Of a stretch of DNA of 64,000 nucleotides, positions 10,688 to 22,379 are shown piece after piece. The position numbers and the translations under genes were made by a program. This DNA comes from Podocnemis expansa (lineage: Eukaryota > Chordata > Testudines > Podocnemididae). The stretch spans positions 18,686,414 through 18,750,413 of the forward strand of contig ML681995.1 in assembly GCA_007922195.1 (NCBI GenBank). The letters run 5' to 3'. Numbering within the stretch: position 1 is the first letter of the stretch; each line of letters starts with the position of its first letter. The notes beneath the pieces are model-generated. The model was given only the letters and a program-made list of their open reading frames with translations, was not told the DNA's origin and ran no database searches.

Positions 10688-11485
10688 CCGTATATCATTG
10701 TGTATAAGCCGAGATTTTTGTGCCTGAAAATTGGCTTCAAAACAGGCACTCAGCTAATACACAGGAAAATATAGTAAACAGCCCCAGCCCAACATTTTCT
10801 CTGATCACGCTGCAGGCTGGAGCACCAGCATGGCCGGAGTTTGGGCAGTCTGCCTGAGCTGGAGCTAGAGTAGGGAGGGGACTCCAGCATCTGCAGTGGC
10901 TAGGCAAGGGAGCCTTGTGGCAAGGTTGGCCTGGGCATGGGGGGGGGGGGTTCAGGGAGGCCAGAGAAGTGGGGGCAAGGGCCAGGGAGTGCAGGGAAAG
11001 CTGCGGCAGACCCCGGGATTTGGCGGGGGGGGGGGAGCCTAGGAGGCTGGGAAAAGTAGCAGGTGTTGGGGGTGATGAGGAAAGGGGTGAAAAGGGTGTT
11101 GGGGAACAGGGGGACAACAGCAGGGAATGGAGAAGGTGGCAGCCAGGCAGAGGGGCAGCCATGAGGAATGGACAGAGTGGGGGGGGGGGGCAGCAGGACA
11201 AGCAGAGAGAGCAGGGGACAGGAGTAAGGAACGGACAAACAAGCGGGGCACCAGGGGGAGTGGAGAGAGCAGGCGGACAGGGGAAAAGCAGCAGCAGGGG
11301 CTTGGGGGTGAGGGGTATTGTCAGGATCTCCAGGGGAAGCCAGCAGCACTGGATGGGGGGGGTTAGGAACCAAGGCCGAAAGGGGATCTCCACTTATGCG
11401 CAGGTCACCCATTTTTGCTTCTTTTTAGGTTCAGAATTGGGGGGTCTGCTTGTGCTTGGATCGGCTGATACCCGAGTATATATGG
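10688..11485. mobile_element. Tc1/mariner-like MITE with TA duplication
   Basis: The ends are ccgtatatcattgtgtataa on the left and the complement of ccatatatactcgggtatca on the right, each followed inward by gccga. Both ends are bordered by TA (10686-10687 and 11486-11487). The interior is strongly purine-rich on the plus strand, with several runs of 8-11 G. This produces long proline-rich open frames on the minus strand that are composition artefacts. No transposase. Confidence 0.7.
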
Positions 11486-11778
11486 TAGGTTCAAAATGAG
11501 TGCAAAGAAACTAGCTTAGCTTTACAAAAATATTACAGCCTTAGGTCAATAGTTGGTATATAAGCACAAAATATTACTGAATTTTTAAAAAGCAGGAAAG
11601 AACTGATGTCTATTTTTAAGAGTATTTGAGAATACTTTCTCTTCAGACTTAATTTAATGGTGTCAAATTTGCATGTGAATTAACTCTGCAGCTTCCCTTT
11701 GGAATCTTGATTTGAAGTTTTTCTGTTGAAGCACTAACTTTAATTCTTCTACTTAATTCATGTAAGTTCTACATTGTG

Positions 11779-11886
11779 AGAGTTCCAGCAGGGTAGCCGT
11801 GTTAGTCTAGACCAGTAAAACAAACCAGGAGTCCTGTGGCACTTTTAAAGATTAATACATTTATTTATTGTATGAACTTTCATGGG
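11779..11886 (-). mobile_element. PLE 3'-end fragment
   Basis: Antisense copy with ggtagccgtgttagtctaga, then agtcctgtggcactttt, then tttatttattgtatgaactt. It matches the 3' tail of the complete PLE arm at 6940-7044. Length about 110 bases. Confidence 0.85.
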
Positions 11887-12119
11887 TAAATATAAATGCA
11901 GAGAAGTCAACAAGGTCAGTTCAGACTTTTCCAGTAAGCCAAGTACGTTATTGTGATAGTTGTGTGCCTTTTTTTTTTTTTTTCCAACTTGTAACTCTCT
12001 TTCTCCCAGTCCCAGACACTGCAAGTTCTCATCTACTTGCCTTTTCTAATCCTATTATTGATCCCAACAAATTCCATTCCCTCCTTTAGTCTTCTCTTTA
12101 GTCATAATCTCTTCTCTAT

Positions 12120-13690
12120 TTCTTCCCCCACACAAAATGTAGGCATGTTTTAGTCTCTGCCAGTTTAAAACACACACACACACTAAAATTTTACCTCATT
12201 TGCCTCTTCAGCTATTACCCCATTTCCCTTGCATCACTAAGCTCATCAAACGCACTATCAACTAATGCCATCTGAAGTTCCTCTCATCCAGTTCTATACG
12301 AGAGCCTCACCATCCTGACTTCAAAGTCCTGAATACCAATGAGAAAGTTCTCACCAAAAGTCTCTTATGACCTCTTTGTACCAAAGCACAGAAGTACCAC
12401 TTCATCCTTACTCTCTGCTGCCGGCAGCAACCTTCAACAATGTCAGTATCTTCTTCATATCTAGTCCCTCTCCTTGGCTTTTATGATTCATTTCTCCCTT
12501 GGTTCTCCTCCTACCTACATCTCTAATTATTCCTCTGAGGTATCATTCAGCTGATCTTCCTCATCCCTCCTCCTCCTCCTTCTCCTGTGTGATGACCCCT
12601 TTGGACTCTGTCCTTGGGCCCCATTTCTTCTCCCTGTACACATCCCTGGATAATCTCATCCACAAACACAAATTCAGCTTTCACCTTTTTGCTGATGATG
12701 TACAGTTCTTCCTATTCTGAATTTATTTCCTACTGTCCAAGCTAGGATTTCAGTCACTCTGTGTCTTTGATAGTCCCTTGTGGACTTCCAGCCATCATTT
12801 AAATTCAACATGGCTGAAAAACAGCTCTTAACCTCCCTTCACCTCAAATCATCCCCTTTCTCTATCACCCTGGACACCACCACCATACTGCCTGCCTGTC
12901 ATGAATGCCTGTCAACTCAGCCTTCCCTCTAGGTTCTCATATTCAGGTTATGTCTAAATCTTGTTGGTTCTTTCTATGCAACATTGCTAAGATACAGCCT
13001 CTTTCAGCCCCACATCAGTTCATGCCTCAAACAGACCATCCTCTTCCAGCCTTTGACAAACAATCTTGCCCCATTCATATCCACTGAAAACACTGCTGCA
13101 AAGATTATTCTCCTAATTCCTCACTAGGATCATGTCACTATTCTCTTTACACCCCCTTACTGGTAATTGTATCCAACAAAAACTACTTGTCTATGTGGGG
13201 ATATGGTGATGAGTTTTATCTATAGCCTTATGGATCCATTCATAATTTCATTGGGCTCACTCATAACTTTGAGTTTATGGTTCTAATCCACTCTTGTACA
13301 ACTTTCACTGATGTGTAACTTCACCCCAGTTTTGCCTTGATCTCCAGGAGCCTTAATTGATCTTCATATAGTCTTGACTGGTTGTAACAATGTTTCTTTT
13401 TGGTAATGTTGCCTCAGTCAACTTCTATTAAGTTTTAATTAATTACTTCCCATTTGTAATAGTACCCCAATAGCTGTATATTGTCTCTGCCAATCTTTGT
13501 TTCATTTTCATTGCTTCACATTGATGGTCTTACCTTAGTATTTATAACTTTGTCACATTAGTCCCATCAATCTTCATTTAGTTTTAGTGGATTGGAAAAA
13601 GTATTTTCTCCTAGACTGGTTGTGCTGAGCCTTGGACTCAAACCACTACCCTGTGGGGTTCACTTGACTGCAGGGGAGCAGCTCTTGCCC
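12120..13690 (+). mobile_element. old L2-like LINE, interrupted
   Basis: Decayed plus-strand reverse-transcriptase text is visible. SVLGPHFFSLYTSLDNLIHK followed by FADDVQFFL, at 12595-12715, matches the L2-clade GSVLGPLLFSLY...YADDTQLY region. Upstream 12205-12240 recalls NYxPISL. Downstream 13085-13170 recalls the TAARLI...LHWLPV region. Many stops and frameshifts are present. The 3' portion appears again at 18719-18990, so the CR1 plus LTR-like block was inserted into this LINE. Confidence 0.6.
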
Positions 13691-13872
13691 CTGAGTCACA
13701 CAGCCTGTACTGCTATATGAATTTGTCCCTATTTATCTTTAAGCTCTGGTTATACCACTACCTTCTCCCCAATCTCTGTAGCATTCCATACTCCATATGG
13801 GAGCTTGCGAACAGGGGACAGCAAACAGGGGAGTTTGCGAGGGAGTTGGGGGAGGAGTATGGTGAGGCCAAG

Positions 13873-14929
13873 ATGGTGAAGAGGAGCCGCACTGCTGATG
13901 CCAGTGCCCCTGCTGTTTCCTTTGCCACTGTTTTTAGCCAGACAGTGTCTGAATATGGATATCTCCACCCAGAACCTGGTGTGGATTTGCAAGACTGTGG
14001 CCTTCATTTTCCTGCCACTGATGATCAGGCTAGGGAGATGAGCCTATGTGATAGGTGCCTTCTGGTGGCATCTCTCCAGAAACAAGTAGGAGAGTTACAG
14101 GAGGAGGTGTCACAACTCAGGGGTATCTGGAAAAAGTTCCTTCACAGTGTCCACAACAAGACCTGCAAGGAGGAGGTCCCTATCCCGGTGCCAAGGGCTA
14201 CTGCCACAGCTCTGGAAACGGCTGGGATGCCTATGGCAGAGGAAGGACACTGGCAGCTGGTCACCTCTGGCAGCAGACAGTGCTCCACGCCTGCTCACAT
14301 CCCACCATTCATTGTGGTGAGGAACCGTTATGCGGTGCTGGACACGATGAAGGAGGTAGAGGAGATGCCATCCACCCCAGAGGCTGGGGAGATCACAGCC
14401 ACCTCACCAAAGAGGAAATGTAGGGTTGTGGTGATTGGGGACTCACACCTGAGAGGAACGGAGGCACCCATCTGTTGCCCTGACAAGGCCTCTAGGGAGG
14501 TATGCTGCCTACCAGGTGCCCGTATCAGAGATGTTACGGAGGAACTGTCAAAAATCATCCGCCCCTCAGACTACTACCTCATGCTTCTTATCCATGTGGG
14601 TACCAATGATACAGGCGAGAGGTGATCCTCAGCAGATCAAAGGTGACTTCAGGGCTCTGGGAGCGAGGGTGAAGGAGTTTGGAGCACAGATGGTGTTCTC
14701 ATCAATCCTTCCAGTCAAGGCTAGAGGCCTGAGGAGAGACAGATGCATCCTGGAGGTGAATGCCTGGCTCAGAAGATCATGTGGTCAGGAGGGATTCGGC
14801 TTCCTTGACCATGGAGTTCTGTTTCAGAACAGATTATTGATAGGCAGAGATGGCCTTCACCTGTCCAGGAAGGGGAAGAGTGTGTTTGGGCACAGGCTGG
14901 CTGACCTAGTGAGGAGGGCTTTAAACTAG
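13873..14929 (+). pseudogene. CR1 ORF1, esterase-like protein with frameshift
   Basis: The start at 13873 is chosen because it has a favourable context (aagatgg) and precedes MVKRSRTADASAP. The upstream extension is non-coding. Visible parts in order: a CDRC motif followed by a leucine-rich, probably coiled-coil stretch (SLQKQVGELQEEVSQLRG); an SGNH/GDSL-type esterase domain with block I VVIGDSHLRG and block III HVGTND; a C-terminal region with GRDGLHLSRKGKSVF, whose DGLH supplies the catalytic Asp-His type motif. A frameshift near 14615-14640 splits the protein after HVGTNDTGE. ORF1 proteins of CR1 bind RNA and are needed for retrotransposition. Confidence 0.85.
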
Positions 14930-15107
14930 GTTCAACAGGGGAAGGAGACCAAAGCCCACAGGTAAGTGGCAATGTGGGAGATCTGGGGGAAGGGATGGAA
15001 CTTGGGGGGTGTTGGGACTGTAGTACCAGGAATAAAAGAGAAGGTAGTTGGAACATGGGGGGTGGGGGGGATAAACTGTCTTAAATGTTCCACTGAAGTG
15101 CCAACAC

Positions 15108-15524
15108 ATGAGGAGAGTGGGGGAGGAGGACTCCAAGAAAAAAATGCAAGGAGGTATATGTAATAGAACTGAAAACCAAACTGACAAAGTAGGGCAAGTG
15201 ACCGGGTATCTTAGGTGCTTATACACTAATGCGAGGAGCCTAGGAAATAAACAGGAAGAATTGGAAGTACTAGTGCAGGCAAGGAACTATGATATCATAG
15301 GAATAACGGAGACGTGGTGGGATAGTCTGCATGACTGGAGCTCTGCCATGGATGGGTATAAACTGTTCAGGAAAGCCAGGCAGGGAAGAAGAGGGGGAGG
15401 AGTAGCACTATATGTAAAAGAGCTCTATGACTGCTCAGAGCTCCATTATGGAAGTGGAAGCGTGCCTGTGGAAAGTCTGTGGGTTACATTGAGAGGGGAA
15501 TGTTGTGGTGGGTGTCTGCTATAG
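15108..15524 (+). pseudogene. CR1 ORF2, apurinic-type endonuclease N-terminal part
   Basis: Encodes the N-terminal half of the exonuclease III-like nuclease that nicks target DNA. Visible motifs are CLYTNARSLGNKQEEL, IIGITETWW (the catalytic Glu), and GYKLFRKARQGRRGGGVALY. A frameshift near 15500 moves the reading frame to the next segment, where the nuclease continues with GVCYRPP and MGDFNYPDICWE. Confidence 0.88.
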
Positions 15525-17955
15525 ACCACCAGACCAGAAGCAGGAGGTGGATGAGGTCTTCTATGGACAACTAGCGGAAGCTTGTAGATCACAGGCACTG
15601 GTGCTCATGGGGGACTTCAATTACCCTGACATCTGCTGGGAGGCCAATACAGCAGTGCATGGGCAATCCAGGAAGTTTTTAGAGAGTGTTGGGGACAACT
15701 TTCTAGTACAAATGCTGGAGGAACCAACTAGGGGCCTTGCACCTCTCAACCTGCTGCTCACAAACAGGGAAGAATTAATCAGGGAGGTAGATGTACGTGG
15801 CAAGCTAGGCAGTAGTGACCATGACATGGTTGAGTTCAGGATGCTCATTAAAGGAAGGAAGGAAAGAAGCAAAACAAAAACCCTGGACTTCAAATAAGCA
15901 GATTTTGGCTCCCTCAAGGAACTGATGGGCAGGATCCCTTGGGAAGCTAATCTGAAGGGGAAAGGAGTCCAAGAAAGCTGGTTATATTTTAAAGAAACCC
16001 TGCTAAGGGCACAGGAAGTTGCCATTCCAATTAGGAGAAAGAATAAACATGTGAGGCAGCCAGAATGGCTTAGCAGAGAACTCTGCTCTGAGCTTAAACA
16101 TAAAAAGGAAGCTTACAGGAAGTGGAAGCTTGGTCAGATGACCAAGGAGGCATATAAAGATATTGCTAGGGACTGCAGGGATAAAATCAGAAAGGCCAAA
16201 GGACAAATGGAGCTGCGGCTAGCGAGGGATGTAAAGGATAACAAGAAGGGGTTCTACAAGTATGTTAATAACAAGAAGAGGATCAGGGATGGTGTCGGTC
16301 CCTTGCTGAATGGGGCAGGCATCCTCGTGACAGAGGATGAAGAAAAAGCTGAAGTGCTCAATGCTTTGTTTGCTTCAGTTTTCACAGGCAGGGTCAGCTC
16401 CCAGCCCACTACCATGGGTGTGGCAGATGGGAGAGAAGAAGAGAGGCCCTTGGTGACGGAAGGTCAGGTTAGGGACTGCTTAAAGAAGCTGGATGTGCAC
16501 AAGTCCATGGGGCCGGATGAACTGCATCCAAGGGTGCTGAAGGAATTGGCCGATGAGATAGCAGCACCGCTGGCCGTTATCTTTCAAAACTCATGGAGAA
16601 TGGGGGAGGTGCCAGAGGATTGGAAAAAAGCAAATGTAGTGCCTATTTTCAAGAAAGGGTAAAAAGGAGGATCCGGGGAATACAGACCAGTCAGCGTCAC
16701 CTCAATCCCTGGCAAAACTATGGAGCAGATTCTTAAAGAATCCATCCTCAAACACTTAGAAGAAAATAAAGTGATCAGGAACAGTCAGCATGGATTTACC
16801 AAGGGTAAATCATGCCTGACCAATCTTATTTCCTTCTATGAGCAGATGACTGGTTTTCTGGATGCAGGAAGAACCGTTGATGTGATATACCTTGATTTTA
16901 GTAAGGCTTTTGATACAGTTTCCCACAGCATTCTCGTTGGCAAATTAAGGAAGTATGGGTTGAATAGGTGGACTATAAGGTGGATAGAGAACTGGCTAGA
17001 TCAATGGTTTCAGCGTGTAGGAATCAATGGTTCCATGTCTAGCTGGCAACCAGTCACGAGTGGTGTGCCCCAGGGGTCAGTCCTGGGGCCGGTTCTGTTC
17101 AACATTTTCATCAGTGATCTGGATGATGGAATAGACTGCACTCTCAGTAAGTTTGCGGATGACACCAAGCTGGGAGGAACAGTAGACACGTTGGAGGGCA
17201 AGGACAGGATTCAGGGAGACCTAGATAAATTGGAACAGTGGGCCAATAAAAATCTTATGAAGTTCAATAAGGACAAGTGTAAAATCCTGCATGTGGGACG
17301 GAAAGACCCCATGCACTGCTACAGGCTGGGAAACATTCAGTTAAGTAGCAGCAGTGTAGAAAAGGACCTGGGGGTCATGGTGGATGGGAAGCTAGATATG
17401 AGTCAGCAGTGTGCTCTTGCTGCCAAAAAGGCCACTGGCATACTGGGCTGCATCAAAAGAAGTGTTACCAGCAGATCAAGGGATGTGATCATTCCCCTCT
17501 ATTCTGTACTGGTGAGGCCACATCTAGAATACTGTGTGCAGTTTTGGGCTCCCCACTACAAAAAGGACAGGGACATGCTAGAGAGAGTTCAGAGGAGGGC
17601 AACCAAAATGATTAAAGGGCTGGAGCACAAGCCGTATGAGGATAGACTGAAAGCATTAGGCTTATTTAGTCTGCAGAAGAGAAGATTGAGGGGGGATTTG
17701 ATAGCAACCTTCAACTACTTGAAGGGATGCTCTAAGGAAGATGGAGCTCGACTGTTCTCAGTGGTAACAGAGGACAGAACAAGGACCAATGGTCTCAAGT
17801 TGCAGTTAGGGAGGTCGAGGCTGGATATTAGAAAAAACTTTTTTACTAGGTGAGTGGTGAAGCCTTGGAATGAGCTACCAAGGGAGGTGGTGGAGTCTCC
17901 GTCTTTGGGGGTGTTTAAGGCCCGGCTGGACAAAACCATGACTGGGATGGTTTAG
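15505..17955 (+). pseudogene. CR1 ORF2, endonuclease end plus reverse transcriptase
   Basis: One frame continues through the end of the nuclease (LMGDFNYPD, GSSDHDMVEF) and the whole RT. It has premature stops at about 15895, 16660 and 17851. RT motifs: [60 protein letters not shown], and the catalytic FADD at 17152-17163. Downstream are the conserved [15 protein letters not shown] and [15 protein letters not shown] blocks. After the 17851 stop, sequence matching [14 protein letters not shown] shows that the original frame ended near 17955. Confidence 0.92.
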
Positions 17956-18028
17956 TAGGAGTGGTCCTGCCTCTGGCAGGGGGTTGGACTAGATGACCTA
18001 TGAGGTCCCTTCCAACCCTATGATTCTA

Positions 18029-18718
18029 TTGTAAATGTAGAAACTCCATTTTGTAACCAATGCACCCCATCTTGTGTAAGACCAAATAGGCTATAAGGTG
18101 TGGATGTGTGTGTAAATTAGCCCCAAGCTGCCAGCTTGTTCTAATCAACTAGGTGTGAACCAGCCTCAAGCTGTCAGCTCACCCAGCTGAAGTGAGAAGC
18201 CCACCTCAACTGCTAACGAATGTGAATACACCCCTAACAACAAAGGAATGAAGGACCCACCCCAGAAGCAGACACCCAAGAGAACGAGCTGAGGGTCACG
18301 TCCACAACCGCCTGGTGACTAATGGTCCCAGAGCACCTGGAGTGGCGTGACAAAGCAATAAAACTGGGTGAGATCCCAAAGCAAAAGGGGCGAACTGTTC
18401 TACATACCACCTGGAAGAAAGGAGCATCGGTGCGTGCCTGACAAAGACCCCGCTCCTCCTCATGTCCAGCTTCCCTGGCCAGGCAGCTATCATGAACCCC
18501 AGCAACAGACACTAGCATGGACTCCAGCAGCAGCACCATCAGGACTGGTAATACCACAGACTGCAGAACATTGTATGGTATGCTTGGGCATGTGGATGAG
18601 TGTGTATGGACATAGGGGCAAGTTAGTTAACTTTCTCTTTATTTGTAATAAAGATAGCATATTGCCTTTTCCTCCCTAAAAAGATCTCAGGTACTCATTT
18701 GGTGTAAAATTCTCTTTC
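18029..18718 (+). mobile_element. LTR-like unit following the CR1
   Basis: It starts tgtaaatgtagaaactcc and contains a typical LTR-like first block (attttgtaaccaatgcacc). Near 18640-18655 is a TTTGTAATAAAGATAG polyadenylation-type signal, followed by an acceptor-like T-rich end. Beyond it, L2-like sequence resumes. No second LTR, coding region or clear target duplication is visible, so this is a candidate solo LTR only. Confidence 0.4.
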
Positions 18719-18990
18719 AGTGCCCTCTGGAACATTTCTTCTACTCAACCCATACTCTGCTCATTATTCACGTATATCAAGGTAGCAATACTCATTTCTA
18801 CATGATGCCATTCTTCATCATCCACTCGTTAAATTTCCCAGCAAGCATCTCTGTGCTTCCTCCCTTGCCGTTTCTCACATGGGAAAAAGGCTCCTTCTTA
18901 ACACCCAAAAAGACACACCATTATCTTCTTCAAATCTTTCCTTAAAGATCTCCTTTGCTCTGATGGCTACAAAAAAACCCTTGACAATAG
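18719..18990 (+). mobile_element. L2-like LINE, 3' segment
   Basis: Text such as tcttcaaatctttccttaaa, followed shortly by gatggctacaaaaaaaccct and cttgacaat, matches the usual 3' coding end of L2-type LINEs. It is read as the continuation of the element at 12120-13690, separated by the CR1 and the LTR-like block. Confidence 0.45.
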
Positions 18991-19497
18991 TTTGGCAGCT
19001 GGTATGTTGAGATCAGAGTTTGAAAATGAGCAATTATTTTCATCTTGGTGATCAAACTGGCTAAGAGGGGAATATTTAAAAAATCATTTTGGATCTATCA
19101 AAAAAACACAATATTGCTGTTTTCTCAATGACAAATGAAAAGGTTTTATTTTATCTCAAAAAACATTAAGCAAATCAAGATTTTTTTGATCTGGAGCATT
19201 CAAGGAGGTGGGGGTGATGCCCCCCTCCTTTAATCCAATAGCCCACTAAGCATCCACACAAGGTGTGGGAGAAATAGTCTCAAAGGCCCGCTCCTCACAC
19301 TGCCCCCCATAGAGGATTCAGGAATAGGTGTCTCTCAAGTCTCTCCTTTTACAAGTTGTTGTACTTTCTGCTCTGCAAATACTGTTTCACAGCACTATGG
19401 GGTTCCTTTTTTGTTCCTTGACCATTTCCACATCAAGATATGCTGCTTCTAAGTAAAAAGATATTGACTACCTTACATCTTCAGTTTTTCCCTGAGG
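18991..19497. other. non-coding intron sequence
   Basis: Nothing recognised; AT-rich with short CA- and C-rich patches. Confidence 0.4.
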
Positions 19498-19667
19498 CAG
19501 GAGGCTCAAACTCAAATCACCACAAGGGCCATGTGAGGACTAGTACTTTAGCCTGAGAGCAGCAGCACTGAAACCTTTTCATGCAACAATACTGCAAATA
19601 TCAATAGCAATAGTGTAATTGCAGGCCACAGGAAATAACTTTGGGGGCTGTGAGTTTGAAGCCCCTG
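19498..19667. mobile_element. hAT-type MITE, ctcaaactcaaatca family, copy 1
   Basis: Left text caggaggctcaaactcaaat and right complement caggggcttcaaactcac form inverted ends. The internal block gaggactagta with actgaaaccttttcat is shared with 45099-45266. No clear flanking duplication survives. Confidence 0.6.
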
Positions 19668-19850
19668 ACCTATGGGGTATTGATATTTATGTCAGCACAC
19701 TGTTGATAATACATATGAACACTCAAAATTCACCTTCTCTTGGCTCTGCAGAGCTAACACAGCTAACAAAAAAGGAAAAAGCAGTAGTTTTCCCTTAATT
19801 CAGAAGGAGGCACACATGAAGTCTACCCACTTTTCAAAGGAGGGCTACAC

Positions 19851-20335
19851 CAGTGGTTCCCAACTTGTGGCCCACAGCTCCCCTCCTGCTGGCTAGAAAA
19901 GGAAGTTGATGCCTAAGGACCCTGGCAGAGCACCTTTCTTCATGCCTAAAAGACCCGTGTTGGCTCCTTATAGCAGTCAAGGGACGGGAAATCAGCACTC
20001 TCCTCCAGCAGAGAGCAAAGTACTCTATCCAAATCCCAAGGTGTTGGAGTCTCTGCTGGAAGAAGAGGGAAGGAAGTACTAATCTTCTGTCTCCTGGCTG
20101 CAGAAATGAGCTACTGCCTAGGGACCCAGATGGAGTACAGAGCGACAAGATACACGCGGATTCCCTGCAGCAGCCAGGGAGATGGGAGAGCAGAAAAGAG
20201 GCAGCCTCCTCACTCATTTCCTTTCCATCTGGCTGCAGTGTGGGGGAAGGGAGTCTTCTGGCACAGACTGATGGCCTTTTAGATTTGTAAAAATGATTTC
20301 TGTGGCTCTCCAGCTACAAAGATTGTGAACTACTT
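19851..20335. mobile_element. possible hAT-type MITE
   Basis: The left end cagtggttcccaacttgtgg and the right-end complement aagtagttcacaatctttg are imperfect inverted repeats. Flanking 8-mers ggctacac and aactacac agree at 6 of 8 positions. No coding capacity is supported. Confidence 0.45.
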
Positions 20336-20343
20336 AACTACAC

Positions 20344-21336
20344 TAAGTAATTTGAATTAATCATTTTCATTGAAAAATATATTATTCTTAAATATATTGC
20401 TCAGTATGTCATAAAGGTTACTAGAGAGCTAGCTAGGGCTCTCTCATTGCTCCATCTCTGCATTCATTTCCTCCTACACATGGTACCCTTTGCCCTATTA
20501 AAACTTCTCTCTTGGCAGCTGCCTTTGATCCCATCTATGCTGCAGTTACTAACTCAGGAGTCTCTCTGTTACCACGTGAATACACTCAGAATCCCAATTA
20601 CAACACTGTTTTGTAATTTGGTTTCATCTACACAAGCAAACCTAACCTATTAAGAGAAAAAAAGTATTTTTATGATCCTTTTTAGGTCTATAAAATAGAA
20701 AATATAGGATACATTTTTATTATATAAAGACTAAGTGGGGCTTGTAGCACTACCTATTTTTAAGGATGCATCACATATCCCATTACAAGATCTTGTTTCT
20801 GGTCGCTTATAATGTTGCGAAACTTTGCTCATAAAATTTCCATACCAGATGTCTGCTTCAAGCTTTTTTTTTTTTTTTTTTAAGAAAATTTCAGTCAAAA
20901 TGGTTTAGCTGTTTCTGAAAACAAGGCTATAGAAAAATTTGTTTTGCTCATGTTAAAACAATTCTGTCAACCGTTGGAACATAACCTTGAAAACTGGTGG
21001 AGGCAAGGGGGCATCATCATCAGTGTATGCTCAAATGCCTCTTCTCTGTTTCAACAATTGGGGTGGGGGGGTTATCCAATCACGAAGACACTTCTTGTTA
21101 CACTTCTTTCATCTTCGCTCCTTGCTTCTCTTGAACTCATGTCTATTTAGATTGCAAGGTCTTCATCACAAAGACTCTACTACTCTGTTTGTACAGAGTC
21201 TTAATAACAGGACTCCATTCTTGTTTGATAGCTAAGCACTACAATAATAAAAATTATTAATAATGAGTCACTTAAAACTAGTCAGCCCACTGCAATTTCC
21301 ATAACTGCCAAAATGTGCATGAGAGCGCCTATATAT
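20344..21336. other. non-coding intron sequence
   Basis: No gene or repeat recognised apart from an 18-base T run near 20864-20881 and a small G-rich tract near 21060-21070. Confidence 0.4.
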
Positions 21337-21749
21337 CATGGGTGGCCAAACTTGGGGAACTCAAGAGCCACACAAGTTGATTATTAAACCTTCATGAGCC
21401 GCACTCTGACATATAACCACATACTTTTACTTACTCCAAAAGTACAAAGCTTAAAATTAAACTGTGCAATGAATTTTATTGTAAAAAGAGGCCAAAAATG
21501 GAACCTACTAACATCAGATTCTAATAATTACTTAAGATTACCATGAAAACTAGGGCTACAGTAAAAATGCTGCTGCTTCCCTGCCACCTCCAAACATGCT
21601 GCGCTTCTCCCCACCAACCCTGACCATGTTGTGCTTCTCCCTGCCATCTCCAACCATGCCGCTCTTCTCCCCACTGTACTCTTCTGCAAGCAGCACTTTT
21701 TCTTTCAAGAGCCACTTGTGGCTTGCGAGCTGCAGTTTGGCCACACCTG
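21337..21749. mobile_element. hAT-type MITE, tggccaaact family
   Basis: The left end catgggtggccaaact and the right-end complement caggtgtggccaaactg are inverted. Flanks ctatatat and ctacatat match at 7 of 8 bases, as expected for a hAT target duplication. The interior repeats a unit around ccaccatgctgcgcttctcc three times at 21585-21670, suggesting local tandem duplication. Confidence 0.72.
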
Positions 21750-22280
21750 CTACATATTACAAGTCCTTTGGCATAGGGATTCTGTAGCACATGCTACAAA
21801 GTGAACAACAGGTAAATTATTGTGAGAAACAAGGAACACTCAGTTATGTTAACTCTGCACAAACCAGTAAAAAAAAAAAAAAGTTACAAGCACCCTTAAA
21901 ATATTTTATGTGATGGCTGATTTGTTCCAAATGCACCATGGACAAACACAGCACCGGGAAGCAGGCTCCAGAAAGCAAGTACACCCCAAGGGAGCTAGTC
22001 ATGTTTCACAGCACCATATCCAACAGACAGGATCCTCCCTGGTGCACGATTGGGGACCGTCATAGCAAAAAACAAAGCAGACTGATTAATTATTAAGTGT
22101 ACTGACTAGCACAAGGACTCAACCAGAGTGGGATCTTGATCTCCTGGCAGGGAAGGGGAGGCAAGGCCTGCAGTGAAAGGCAAATCAGAAAGGCTCACCC
22201 CTGGAATAGAAAACTGCAAAGGGGGCCAGGGCCCAGCTGGGAGTTTATTACACGACCAAGGCTGCTGCTGCCCTATTCTG
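21750..22280. other. non-coding sequence near the HSDL2 promoter
   Basis: Unique non-coding sequence within intron 1; no elements recognised. Confidence 0.4.
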
Positions 22281-22370
22281 TAAGCATCTGACAGAGTGGG
22301 ATTTTCTCCCACGAAAGCTCATGCAAAAAATAAATCTGTTAAAGTGCTACACGACTGCTTGTTTTTCTTC
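22281..22370 (+). mobile_element. PLE 3'-end fragment
   Basis: Plus-strand copy with gcatctgacagagtgggatt, then tctcccacgaaagctcatgc, then aataaatctgttaaagtgc. It keeps the hammerhead-like stem and GAAA. It lies beside the HSDL2 CpG island. Confidence 0.85.
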
Positions 22371-22379
22371 CTATTCTGA

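Larger units (their letters stand above)
13800..18028 (+). mobile_element. near full-length CR1 LINE
   Basis: A 4.2-kb CR1 non-LTR retrotransposon with 5'UTR, ORF1, ORF2 (endonuclease and reverse transcriptase) and the characteristic 3' end (tgaggtcccttccaacccta, then tgattctatt). The frames carry only one frameshift in ORF1, one in ORF2 and three in-frame stops in ORF2, so the copy is fairly young but not active. It sits in HSDL2 intron 1, antisense to the gene. Confidence 0.95.

Noticed and set aside
10737..11393. 218-codon proline-rich minus-strand frame
   Set aside because: Result of purine bias and G runs inside a MITE; low complexity and no start context.
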